In this document: in pieces, positions 35,024-43,035 of the stretch
Numbering within the stretch: position 1 is the stretch's first letter
Layout of the letters: each line of letters starts with the position of its first letter
The notes under the pieces: model-generated
Databases searched by the model: none
Told to the model about the DNA's origin: nothing
The model's input: the letters and a program-made list of their open reading frames with translations, nothing else
Position numbers and translations under genes: made by a program
Origin: UBA3537 sp964219345
GTDB lineage: Bacteria > Bacteroidota > Bacteroidia > Flavobacteriales > Flavobacteriaceae
Length of the DNA stretch: 64,000 nucleotides
Assembly (NCBI GenBank): GCA_964219345.1
Contig: CAXPPN010000021.1
Location: 31,269-95,268, forward strand
Direction of reading: 5' to 3'

Positions 35024-36709
35024 TTAGACTAATTGATCAAAATAAGAGAGAAGAATCTTGTCGTTTTCGGAATATGGAGTGAAAATTTCAAGTAGTTTTG
35101 GTGTGGAATTGTCATCAAAAAATGCAAATAAAGCATCATTTAATGTAGCTATTGAGTCTGCAGAACTGTATGTGAATCCAAAATCTTGAGCAAGCGTTTT
35201 TGCTGAGCGATGGTGTTTGGTTTCAAAATAAGTTTCAAAAAGTTCAGAATTATCATTTCCTGGTAAAATTCTAAAAATCCCACCACCATTATTATTAATA
35301 ACAATAATTTTAAAATTATCGGAAATATAATTATTCCATAGACCATTGATATCATAGAAAAAACTTAAATCACCAGTGATCAGAAGTGTAGGAAATTTAG
35401 AAACAACAGAAGCTCCAACGGCAGTACTTGTTGAGCCATCTATTCCACTAGTACCCCTGTTACAATATAAATGAATTGAGCTTTCAAACTCAAAAAGTTG
35501 CAAATAACGAATTGCAGAGCTATTTCCGGACTGAACCATATAATTCTTTGGAATAGCTTTGGAAATCAATTCAAAGGCCTTAAAATCACTAAAAGACATA
35601 GATTTTAGGTAGTTCGCATGTCTTTTTAAACGCCATTGTTTTATGGTGCTCCAAGTCTCAAAATAAGTACTGTTTATTGATTTTGAGGATTTAAATAATG
35701 ATTTAAAAAATGCATTTGGAGTAGATTTAAAATGCTTGTTTAGACAAAAATAGGTGTCGTTTGCCTTATAGGTGTCAATATGCCAATGCTGGGTGGGTTT
35801 GTATTCCCTAAGGAATGCTTTTAGTTTTTTGGATACAATAAGCCCACCAAAAGTGACTAATAAATCAGGTTGAAGTTGTTTAAATTCATTCTTTTTTAAA
35901 GGAGCTATCAATTGATCAATTGATGGGAAAAAATTGGGGTGATGCAAATTAGAAGTGGTTTCTGTAAGGACGATTACAGAGGGATCATTCGCTAAATGTT
36001 CTATAATTGATGATTCCAAAGAATTTGGAGGATTTACGCCAACAACTACTAGTTTTCGTTTGGCATTTTGCCATGTCTTTAGTGTTGAATTACTGATTTG
36101 AATAAAAGTATCGAGTAAATCTTTTTTTAAAACACTTTGAATTGCAATAGGTTGATTTACAGTTTCATACAAAGGCTCATCAAAAGGAACATTAATATGT
36201 ACCGGACCCATTTTTTGTTGAGCAGTATCAAGCGCTTTTAAGATCAGTGTTTGTGCTTTTTTTTGAACATATTGAACACCAAAAGGAAAGCGTTTTGTTG
36301 TTGGTTTCAAATTGGCTTCAAAAAGAATATGTTTACCAAAAGCATTGGGTTGAATAATGGTTTGTCCATCACCAACATTGATGAGATGTGGAGGGCGATC
36401 GGCAGAAATGACCACCAATGGAAGACCAGTATAAAAGGCTTCTGCAACAGCAGGATAATAATTCAATAAGGCACTACCAGAAGTACAAACAACAGCAACA
36501 GGTTCTAAAGTTTGCTGGGCAATTCCCAAAGCAAAAAAGGCAGCAGAGCGCTCGTCAACAATACTGTAGCACTTAAAAAAAGAATGGTTAGTGAAACCAA
36601 TAGTAAGAGGTGCATTTCGGCTTCCTGGAGAAATAACAATATGTTTAACACCTTTGGCTTCGCAAAGCTGAATTATGAATTGTGCTAAATCGTGTTTTGG
36701 CCATTTCAT
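35024..36709 (-). CDS. menD: SEPHCHC synthase
   Basis: Thiamine diphosphate enzyme that adds succinic semialdehyde to isochorismate. Three-domain POX-like fold: the Pyr domain starts ISPGSRNAPLTIGF with ERSAAFFALG (catalytic Glu), and the C-terminal PP domain has NRGTSGIDGSTSTAVGA and the ThDP motif TGDLSFFYDINGLW followed by VINNNGGGIF. I use ATG 36709 (MKWPKHDLAQ), 7 bases behind a -7 box; the ATG at 36739 adds ten residues upstream of that promoter. It lies 54 bases after menF. Confidence 0.93.
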   Translation of the reverse strand: MKWPKHDLAQFIIQLCEAKGVKHIVISPGSRNAPLTIGFTNHSFFKCYSIVDERSAAFFALGIAQQTLEPVAVVCTSGSALLNYYPAVAEAFYTGLPLVVISADRPPHLINVGDGQTIIQPNAFGKHILFEANLKPTTKRFPFGVQYVQKKAQTLILKALDTAQQKMGPVHINVPFDEPLYETVNQPIAIQSVLKKDLLDTFIQISNSTLKTWQNAKRKLVVVGVNPPNSLESSIIEHLANDPSVIVLTETTSNLHHPNFFPSIDQLIAPLKKNEFKQLQPDLLVTFGGLIVSKKLKAFLREYKPTQHWHIDTYKANDTYFCLNKHFKSTPNAFFKSLFKSSKSINSTYFETWSTIKQWRLKRHANYLKSMSFSDFKAFELISKAIPKNYMVQSGNSSAIRYLQLFEFESSIHLYCNRGTSGIDGSTSTAVGASVVSKFPTLLITGDLSFFYDINGLWNNYISDNFKIIVINNNGGGIFRILPGNDNSELFETYFETKHHRSAKTLAQDFGFTYSSADSIATLNDALFAFFDDNSTPKLLEIFTPYSENDKILLSYFDQLV

Positions 36710-36716
36710 CAGAGTG

Positions 36717-36724
36717 CAAAGGTA
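36717..36724 (-). promoter_or_regulatory. Internal -7 box in front of menD
   Basis: Minus-strand TACCTTTG, seven bases before the menD ATG, in the 54-base menF-menD gap. The same 11-base TACCTTTGCAC occurs at the cvfB-like/menBACE promoter, so both men blocks may start alike. Confidence 0.45.
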
Positions 36725-36763
36725 TTGATTTTGCACCATTTTTTTGTATTAAAAAGATGTTAT

Positions 36764-37828
36764 TTAAGAATCTAAAATAGACTTTATGGTATTCAATTTT
36801 TCCTCTGTTTCATTCCATTCTTTATCCACATCAGATTTTGAAGTAATCCCACCTCCTGCAAATAGTGTTGCAAAATTATTTTCAAAATGCATACATCGCA
36901 AATTAACAACTAGATTTGTAAATGGAATTTGATTTTCATTTGGTATGTTTATTTCACCTAAAAAGCCTGAGTAATATTCACGATTTATGGTTTCATTATT
37001 TCTTATAAAGTCCATGGCCAAAGATTTTGGCGTACCACAAACAGCTGGTGTAGGATGAATACTAAAAATTAGATGTTTTAGAGCTTCTGAAGTCGCCTTA
37101 AGATAACCCGTTAATGTTGTTTGAAGATGTAGTAGTTTTCCTGCTTTTATGGTTTTTGGGGCAGAAACTTCTAAATTAGTTAGATGTTGTGATAATTCAT
37201 TTTTTAAAAATTCTGTAACAAATTTTTGTTCTTCATAGTTTTTAGTATCCCACTCCACATGAGTTGAACCCTCATAAACTTGTGTACCTGCCAAGGCCAT
37301 GGTTTTTACTTTTCGACCATTAATCTTTAACAAAGATTCGGGTGAAGCACCCAGCCAAAATCCTGTTTTGGGATGAAACCAACAATAAACATAAGCCTCT
37401 GGATAAGAAGTTGCAATGGACAAGAAAAGTTCAACCTCATTGGAGTTTTGAAATTCTAATGTTAAAGTTCGTGCTAAAACTACTTTCTCTAGTTCAGATG
37501 AATTTATCTCATCTATGGCGTATCGGATTAAATTCTTATGTGCGGTTGAATCTGATTTAAAGGAAGTTGGATTATTCTTCTTTGAAGAAATTGGCGTAGT
37601 ATCTAACTGCAATTCTTTTGAGGCTCCTAAAGGGATTAAATACGTTGGAATTGTATTATCAAATGGAGAAAAAACATAACCTTTTTCTTTAAAATCGGAG
37701 GTTGTATATGTTTTATTATTTGTTTGAAGTATGGCTTTGATTGATATATTTCCAAAATCAGAATATAAAACAAATGGTTTACTTGCTTGAATTTGCGATT
37801 TTATACAATCAAAGAAAGAGTTGGGCAT
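36764..37828 (-). CDS. menF: Isochorismate synthase
   Basis: Chorismate-binding enzyme (354 residues) that makes isochorismate, the entry step of menaquinone synthesis. C-terminal signatures: EKVVLARTL, ASPESLLKI, ALAGTQ, SIHPTPAVCGTPK, FIRNNETINREYYSGFLGEI and FAGGGITSKSDVDKEWNETEEK. A salicylate or siderophore role (EntC-like) is possible for the family, but its place between menD and a MenI-like gene points to menaquinone. The start is 7 bases after the thioesterase gene. Confidence 0.92.
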   Translation of the reverse strand: MPNSFFDCIKSQIQASKPFVLYSDFGNISIKAILQTNNKTYTTSDFKEKGYVFSPFDNTIPTYLIPLGASKELQLDTTPISSKKNNPTSFKSDSTAHKNLIRYAIDEINSSELEKVVLARTLTLEFQNSNEVELFLSIATSYPEAYVYCWFHPKTGFWLGASPESLLKINGRKVKTMALAGTQVYEGSTHVEWDTKNYEEQKFVTEFLKNELSQHLTNLEVSAPKTIKAGKLLHLQTTLTGYLKATSEALKHLIFSIHPTPAVCGTPKSLAMDFIRNNETINREYYSGFLGEINIPNENQIPFTNLVVNLRCMHFENNFATLFAGGGITSKSDVDKEWNETEEKLNTIKSILDS

Positions 37829-37835
37829 TATTAGT

Positions 37836-38255
37836 TTATTTTGGGAGTGTGATTGTCGTTAATTTACACAAGGATACAAGTTCATTAGAATCATTTGTAA
37901 CTTTGATATCAAAAACCTGAGTTGTTCGACCACTATGTATACATTTTGCTTTGGCATAAACAAACCCCTCTTTTACACTTTTTACATGCTGAGCTGAAAG
38001 ATCTATCCCTCTAACGAAATAAGTGTCTGTATCTAGAAAAATATGTGCTGCAAAACTACCTACAGTTTCGGCCAATGCTGCAGTTGCTCCACCGTGAAGC
38101 ACCCCGTCAGGTTGATGAACACGTTTGTTTACAGGCATTTTTGCAATGATATAATCGTCTCCAGCGTCTATAAATTCAATTTGTAGAGTTTCCATTAAAT
38201 TACCTTTGCATACCTTATTGGCTTGATGTAGTAATTTTTCTTTGGATAATTTCAT
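37836..38255 (-). CDS. Hotdog-fold PaaI-type thioesterase, candidate DHNA-CoA thioesterase
   Basis: The 139 residues have the hotdog pattern QPDGVLHGGATAALAETVGSFAA, with the HGG turn and the catalytic Glu, then GIDLSAQHVKSVKEGFVYAKA. This group includes MenI (DHNA-CoA hydrolase) and PaaI. As the first gene of the menF-menD block it very likely releases DHNA from DHNA-CoA, the step between MenB and MenA. Assignment rests on context and fold. Confidence 0.82.
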   Translation of the reverse strand: MKLSKEKLLHQANKVCKGNLMETLQIEFIDAGDDYIIAKMPVNKRVHQPDGVLHGGATAALAETVGSFAAHIFLDTDTYFVRGIDLSAQHVKSVKEGFVYAKAKCIHSGRTTQVFDIKVTNDSNELVSLCKLTTITLPK

Positions 38256-38282
38256 TCGTTTTAAATTTTTAGTAAAAATACA

Positions 38283-38312
38283 AAAAGAAAAAACGGCTGA
38301 ATAGCCGTTTTA
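38283..38312 (-). terminator. Second (distal) terminator behind proteorhodopsin
   Basis: Six-pair stem ACGGCT/AGCCGT (38293-38298, 38303-38308), extended by A:T pairs, with loop GAAT and a long T-rich run on the minus strand. It lies 38 bases beyond the first terminator and 28 bases before the thioesterase ATG. Confidence 0.7.
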
Positions 38313-38327
38313 CGTTAAAAATTAATC

Positions 38328-38356
38328 AAAAAAAAGCGCAATTAAAAATTGCGCCT
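38328..38356 (-). terminator. First terminator of the proteorhodopsin gene
   Basis: GCGCAATT (38336-38343) pairs with AATTGCGC (38347-38354); on the minus strand the stem is followed by eight T. It lies 29 bases after the rhodopsin stop codon. Confidence 0.9.
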
Positions 38357-38384
38357 TCTTTATAAAGTTAAATTGGTGTTACAA

Positions 38385-39116
38385 TTAAGCAGTCTTTTTA
38401 ACAGCTAAAGAGTAAATAACTAAACCAAATCCAATCTTGTTGATTGCATCTGCAATGTTATAAAGTACTTGCATGTCAAGTTCCATTCCGAAGAATTGTC
38501 CTGCTGCTCCATACCAACCTTCTGTACCAGCCATGTAACCTACTGGATAGATAGCCCATCCAACAAGTACAAACCAGCAAAGAATTTTGTGTGCATGTAA
38601 TACATCTCCACCAGCTTCTTTAGCTAGTTTTGCTGCTCCACCTAACCAGATTTCATAAGCAATAGCGAAATAAGCTAAACCTGAAATAGTACCCCAGATT
38701 ACAGCGTCTCCACCAGATTCTCCAATATAACCAGTAACAAGCATCACAACAGATAATAAAATCATCTTGTTAAGTAATGACTTTGTAGCACCAGCTACTT
38801 TAAGTATTAAATAGAATTCAACGCACATTAAAGGTACTGTTAAAATCCAATCTACATAACGGAATGCTGTTACATTTTCAAGTGCACCAGCCATAGCCGC
38901 ATCACGCATGTACCAATAGTGTACTGCTGCGATAAATGTAATTAAACCAGAAACTAAAACAGAAGATCTCCATTTTTTGTCAAACTGACTTAATGATAAG
39001 AAAAAGAAGGCAGAAGCTGCCATCATTGCCATACATCCTATAAAGAATGTGAAATTCACTGGGTCGTTTACGTTACCAGTAACGTCTGCGACAAGTGGTA
39101 AGAATAAATTTGTCAT
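38385..39116 (-). CDS. Proteorhodopsin, predicted green-absorbing proton pump
   Basis: A seven-helix retinal protein of 243 residues. Helix C reads RYVDWILTVPLMCVEF: Asp89 (proton acceptor), Thr93 and Glu100 (proton donor) form the DTE signature of outward proton pumps; His66 (VHYWYMR) is the residue that pairs with the acceptor in proteorhodopsins. Lys227 in helix G (DAINKIGFG) binds retinal. The spectral tuning position (105 in the classic numbering) is Met97, typical of green-absorbing flavobacterial forms. The DTE motif excludes the NDQ sodium pump and NTQ chloride pump classes. Divergent to blh, which makes retinal. Own promoter, two terminators: a monocistronic, probably strongly expressed unit. 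Confidence 0.98.
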   Translation of the reverse strand: MTNLFLPLVADVTGNVNDPVNFTFFIGCMAMMAASAFFFLSLSQFDKKWRSSVLVSGLITFIAAVHYWYMRDAAMAGALENVTAFRYVDWILTVPLMCVEFYLILKVAGATKSLLNKMILLSVVMLVTGYIGESGGDAVIWGTISGLAYFAIAYEIWLGGAAKLAKEAGGDVLHAHKILCWFVLVGWAIYPVGYMAGTEGWYGAAGQFFGMELDMQVLYNIADAINKIGFGLVIYSLAVKKTA

Positions 39117-39137
39117 TTTTCTAAAAATTTTGTTAGT

Positions 39138-39151
39138 TTTGTTTAAACAAA
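39138..39151. promoter_or_regulatory. 14-base palindrome at the proteorhodopsin start site
   Basis: TTTGTTTAAACAAA is a perfect inverted repeat that overlaps the last bases of the rhodopsin -7 box and covers its expected transcription start. On the plus strand its left arm continues the sequence TGTTAGTTTTGTTTAA (39131-39146), which resembles the 23-base element of the photolyase cluster. A likely operator; the binding protein is unknown. Confidence 0.5.
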
Positions 39152-39155
39152 TGTA
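39148..39155 (-). promoter_or_regulatory. -7 box of the proteorhodopsin promoter
   Basis: Minus-strand TACATTTG fits TAnnTTTG, 31 bases before the ATG. A TTTG ending at 39180 lies 24 bases upstream, slightly more than the usual -33 spacing. Confidence 0.65.
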
Positions 39156-39226
39156 TCAATTTTTTAGACAAATCTTTATCAAATCCGTTTTTTTTTGTTT
39201 CAAAACTGATTATTTAACAATTATTT

Positions 39227-40120
39227 ATGAAAAAAAATTACAGATTCTCAATCGTATTTAGCTTCCTCGGATTGTGGATTACCACCTTATTTCCCGAAGA
39301 TTTTGAACTGTTTTTAGGCTTTTTTCTCATTTTTACTTTTGGAATGATTCATGGGTCTAATGATATATTAATTGTTAATAAGTTATTAAATCAATCGCAT
39401 TCAAATTTTATCAAAATTCTTGCAACTTACCTCCTAGTTGTTAGTGGAGCAGTCTTAATTTTCTATTGGCACCCTAGTATTGCTTTAATCCTGTTTGTTT
39501 GTTTTAGTTCCTATCATTTTGGAGAACAACACTGGGAAGAAAGCCTTGCATCAATCCAAGATATATCAAAAAAACTTTATTTTTTCGCTTACGGTCTTTT
39601 TGTTTTATATATGGTATTTTACTTTAATGAAGCTAGTGTTAAAATGATTGTGAACGAGATCAGTGGAATGACAATAGGTCAATTATATACTAAACAAGTA
39701 TTGATAACACTCGGGGTGTTTATGTTAAGCTTTTTAGTTGTAATGTTGAGACAGAAAAAAATTAAATTACATACAGTTACAAAAGAACTTTTTACACTTT
39801 TTGTGCTTATCATTATTTTTAAATCCTCTTCGCTTATATGGGGGTTCACCATTTATTTTATCATCTGGCACAGTATCCCATCTTTATTAGAACAAATACA
39901 ATTTGCATATGGAACTTTGGATCGAAAACATATTATAGATTATACAAAAGCAGCTCTACCTTATTGGCTAATTTCTTTGGTTGGAATGACTTTGCTATAT
40001 TTTGTTTTTAAGGACGAAAAACATTTTTACAGTTTATTCTTTGCTTTTATTGCTGCTGTAACCTTCCCTCATTCTATTGTAATGTTAAAAATGTTTACTA
40101 AAAAAAGTAAACATCTTTAA
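39227..40120 (+). CDS. blh: Blh: beta-carotene 15,15'-dioxygenase (Brp/Blh family)
   Basis: An integral membrane enzyme of 297 residues with about eight hydrophobic helices, which splits beta-carotene into two molecules of retinal. The four conserved histidines that bind iron stand in the expected places: H42 in GMIHGSND, H97 (and H102) in SSYHFGEQHW, H215 in FIIWHSIPSLLEQ and H282 in FPHSIVMLKMF. It is divergent from proteorhodopsin and supplies its chromophore. The carotenoid genes (crtE, crtB, crtI, crtY) are not in this window. Confidence 0.95.
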   Translation: MKKNYRFSIVFSFLGLWITTLFPEDFELFLGFFLIFTFGMIHGSNDILIVNKLLNQSHSNFIKILATYLLVVSGAVLIFYWHPSIALILFVCFSSYHFGEQHWEESLASIQDISKKLYFFAYGLFVLYMVFYFNEASVKMIVNEISGMTIGQLYTKQVLITLGVFMLSFLVVMLRQKKIKLHTVTKELFTLFVLIIIFKSSSLIWGFTIYFIIWHSIPSLLEQIQFAYGTLDRKHIIDYTKAALPYWLISLVGMTLLYFVFKDEKHFYSLFFAFIAAVTFPHSIVMLKMFTKKSKHL

Positions 40121-40121
40121 T

Positions 40122-40155
40122 AAAAAAAGCACAACCTTAAGATTGTGCTTTTTTA
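40122..40155. terminator. Bidirectional terminator between blh and dnaK
   Basis: AAAAAAGCACAA (40123-40134) pairs with TTGTGCTTTTTT across CCTTAAGA, with A-run and T-run on both sides serving both convergent genes. A weaker hairpin (ATGTTTACT/AGTAAACAT) overlaps the end of blh. Confidence 0.85.
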
Positions 40156-40172
40156 ATCAACAAAATTTATTC

Positions 40173-42077
40173 TTATTTAACTTCTTCGAAATCAACATCT
40201 TCAACATTGTCGACTTCAGATTGTGCCTCTGATCCAGCTTCTGGACCAGAATCTCCGCCTGTAGCCTGCGCTTCTTGTTGAGCTTTGTACATTTCTTCGC
40301 TTGCAACTTTCCATGCCTCGTTTATTTTCTCTAAAGCAGGGTCTATTATAGCAATATCTTTTGTTTCGTAAGCTTTTTTCAATTCCTCTAAAGCAGCTTC
40401 AATTGGCTGTTTTTTGTCATCTGACAACTTATCACCAAATTCTTTTAATTGCTTTTCTGTTTGAAAAATCATCGCATCAGCACTGTTGAGCTTATCAGCA
40501 GTTTCCTTTGCTTTTGCATCAGCTTCGGCATTAGCCTCTGCGTCTTGCTTCATTTTTTGGATTTCCTCTTCTGTCAAACCAGATGACGCCTCAATACGAA
40601 TATCTTGTGATTTGTTAGTTGCTTTATCTGTTGCAGAAACCTTGATAATTCCATTAGCGTCAATATCAAAAGTGACTTCAATTTGAGGTACACCTCTTTG
40701 TGCTGGTGGAATTCCATCTAAGTGAAAACGTCCAATAGTTTTGTTATCTCCTGCCATAGCGCGTTCCCCTTGAAGCACATGAATTTCTACTGAGGGCTGA
40801 TTATCAGCAGCTGTTGAAAATACTTGTGATTTCTTTGTTGGGATTGTTGTATTGGCTTCTATTAACTTCGTCATTACATTACCCATAGTTTCAATTCCAA
40901 GCGAAAGTGGAGTAACGTCCAAAAGCAATACATCTTTTACATCTCCTGTCAATACACCTCCTTGGATGGCTGCTCCTACTGCAACAACCTCATCTGGATT
41001 TACACCTTTATTTGGTTTTTTACCAAAAAATTGCTCAACCGCTTCTTGAACAGCTGGAATTCGTGTTGATCCTCCTACCAATATGATTTCATCTATATCG
41101 CTTTTTGAAAGACCTGCAGCTTTTAGAGCAGTTTCACATGGTTTGATTGTTCTTTTTACCAAATCATCGATTAATTGCTCAAATTTTGAACGAGACAATG
41201 TACGTACCAAGTGTTTTGGGCCGCTAGCCGTTGCTGTTACATAAGGCAAGTTGATTTCTGTTTGAGCAGAAGATGAAAGTTCAATTTTTGCTTTTTCGGC
41301 TGCTTCTTTTAAACGCTGAAGTGCCATAGGATCTTTTCTAAGATCCATATCCTCATCAGCTATAAATTCTTCTGCCAACCAGTTGATGATTTTTTCATCA
41401 ACATCATCACCTCCTAAGTGTGTATCACCATCAGTTGAAAGCACTTCAAATACGCCATCTCCAAGTTCCAAAATAGAAACATCATGTGTACCACCACCAA
41501 AGTCAAAAACAACAATGGTTTGGTCTTTTCCTTTTTTATCTAAACCATAAGCCAATGCAGCAGCTGTTGGCTCATTAATAATTCGTCTTACTTTTAAACC
41601 TGCAATTTCGCCAGCTTCTTTTGTGGCCTGACGTTGTGCATCATTAAAGTATGCAGGAACCGTAACTACAGCTTCTGTAACTTCTTGATCTAAAAACTCC
41701 TCTGCCGTCTTCTTCATTTTCTGAAGGACCATAGCTGAAAGCTCTTGAGGTGTATACAAACGTCCATCGATATCTACACGTGGTGTATCATTATCGCCTT
41801 TAACTACTTTGTATGGCACACGTCCAACCTCTTGTTTAGATTCAGAGAATTTGTTACCCATAAAACGCTTTATAGAGTATACGGTTTTCTTAGGGTTTGT
41901 AACAGCCTGACGTTTTGCAGGATCTCCTACTTTTATTTCGCCACCTTCAACAAAAGCAATAACTGAAGGTGTTGTGCGTCGTCCTTCTGCATTGGTGATG
42001 ACTACAGGCTCATTTCCTTCCATTACAGAAACACATGAGTTGGTCGTTCCTAAATCAATTCCAATAATTTTACTCAT
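40173..42077 (-). CDS. dnaK: Chaperone DnaK (Hsp70)
   Basis: A full-length Hsp70 of 634 residues: ATPase domain with IGIDLGTTNSCVSV, FDFGGGTHDVSIL, the linker DVLLLDVTPLSLGIE, the peptide-binding domain and a helical lid ending in the acidic VEDVDFEEVK. Refolds proteins with DnaJ and GrpE, which are not adjacent. The promoter region has an inverted repeat at 42152-42170 but no CIRCE element. Confidence 0.98.
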   Translation of the reverse strand: MSKIIGIDLGTTNSCVSVMEGNEPVVITNAEGRRTTPSVIAFVEGGEIKVGDPAKRQAVTNPKKTVYSIKRFMGNKFSESKQEVGRVPYKVVKGDNDTPRVDIDGRLYTPQELSAMVLQKMKKTAEEFLDQEVTEAVVTVPAYFNDAQRQATKEAGEIAGLKVRRIINEPTAAALAYGLDKKGKDQTIVVFDFGGGTHDVSILELGDGVFEVLSTDGDTHLGGDDVDEKIINWLAEEFIADEDMDLRKDPMALQRLKEAAEKAKIELSSSAQTEINLPYVTATASGPKHLVRTLSRSKFEQLIDDLVKRTIKPCETALKAAGLSKSDIDEIILVGGSTRIPAVQEAVEQFFGKKPNKGVNPDEVVAVGAAIQGGVLTGDVKDVLLLDVTPLSLGIETMGNVMTKLIEANTTIPTKKSQVFSTAADNQPSVEIHVLQGERAMAGDNKTIGRFHLDGIPPAQRGVPQIEVTFDIDANGIIKVSATDKATNKSQDIRIEASSGLTEEEIQKMKQDAEANAEADAKAKETADKLNSADAMIFQTEKQLKEFGDKLSDDKKQPIEAALEELKKAYETKDIAIIDPALEKINEAWKVASEEMYKAQQEAQATGGDSGPEAGSEAQSEVDNVEDVDFEEVK

Positions 42078-42151
42078 AATTTATATGTTGTTTAAATTGT
42101 TTTTAAATTTTATACACCTTATTATAGACAATCATTATGCCATGACATAAA

Positions 42152-42170
42152 ATATGACAAGGTGTCATAT
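42152..42170. promoter_or_regulatory. Inverted repeat in the dnaK-panB divergent region
   Basis: ATATGACA-AGG-TGTCATAT is a perfect 8+8 inverted repeat, with a further half-site ATGACAT at 42142-42148. It lies 75 bases upstream of dnaK (minus) and 46 bases upstream of panB (plus), with no following T-run. It may control either gene. Confidence 0.45.
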
Positions 42171-42216
42171 AAAAACATTTCTTTTTCACTATTTTTACCA
42201 AAAATATTAAGTCATC

Positions 42217-43032
42217 ATGTCAAACAAAAAAGAATATAAACGCATCACTGTCAAGTCATTGGTAGAAATGAAAGCTACAGGAGAGAAAATTTCGATGCTT
42301 ACAGCCTATGATTATACCATGGCAAAAATTGTTGATGGCGCAGGAGTAGATGTCATTCTTGTTGGCGATTCGGCCAGTAATGTTATGGCTGGCCACGAAA
42401 CTACATTGCCTATTACTTTAGATCAAATGATTTATCATGCATCATCTGTGGTTCGTGCTATTGAACGCTCACTAGTGGTTGTTGATTTACCTTTTGGAAC
42501 ATATCAAAGTGATTCTAAAGAGGCTTTGCGTTCTGCTATAAGAATCATGAAAGAAAGCGGCGGACATGCTGTAAAACTTGAAGGTGGAAAAGAAATAAAA
42601 GATTCTATAAAGAAGATTCTTAATGCTGGAATACCAGTGATGGGGCATCTTGGTCTTACTCCACAATCCATATACAAATTTGGAACATATACTGTTCGCG
42701 CCAAAGAAGAAGAAGAAGCAGAACGGTTACTAAAGGACGCTAAAATGCTAGAACGCATTGGATGTTTTGCTATTGTTCTTGAAAAAATTCCTGCAAAACT
42801 GGCCAAGCAAGTTGCAGAAAGCATTAGCATTCCTGTTATTGGTATTGGCGCTGGAGCTGATGTAGATGGGCAAGTTTTGGTGCTCCATGATATGATTGGA
42901 ATGACACACGAATTCAATCCACGTTTTTTAAGACGATATATGAACCTCTACGAAACCATGACCAAAAGTATAGGGAAATATGTAAATGATGTAAAATCAT
43001 CTGATTTTCCAAATGCAAAAGAGCAGTACTAA
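42217..43032 (+). CDS. panB: 3-Methyl-2-oxobutanoate hydroxymethyltransferase
   Basis: PanB adds a hydroxymethyl group from methylene-THF to ketoisovalerate, the first committed step to pantothenate and CoA. TIM-barrel of 271 residues with MLTAYDYTMAKI, LVGDSASNVM (metal-binding Asp), VVDLPFGTYQ, AVKLEGG, MGHLGLTPQS, VLEKIP and the GIGAGADVDGQVLVLHDM loop. Usual length. The start is followed 4 bases after its end by the RluA-type synthase; the three genes panB, rluA-type and aldehyde dehydrogenase form one run. Confidence 0.96.
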   Translation: MSNKKEYKRITVKSLVEMKATGEKISMLTAYDYTMAKIVDGAGVDVILVGDSASNVMAGHETTLPITLDQMIYHASSVVRAIERSLVVVDLPFGTYQSDSKEALRSAIRIMKESGGHAVKLEGGKEIKDSIKKILNAGIPVMGHLGLTPQSIYKFGTYTVRAKEEEEAERLLKDAKMLERIGCFAIVLEKIPAKLAKQVAESISIPVIGIGAGADVDGQVLVLHDMIGMTHEFNPRFLRRYMNLYETMTKSIGKYVNDVKSSDFPNAKEQY

Positions 43033-43035
43033 GTC

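Noticed and set aside
38385..39116. Rhodopsin as a sodium or chloride pump
   Set aside because: Helix C has the DTE residues of proton pumps, not NDQ or NTQ.
42152..42170. CIRCE element at dnaK
   Set aside because: The arms are ATATGACA/TGTCATAT; CIRCE arms are TTAGCACTC/GAGTGCTAA with a 9-base spacer.
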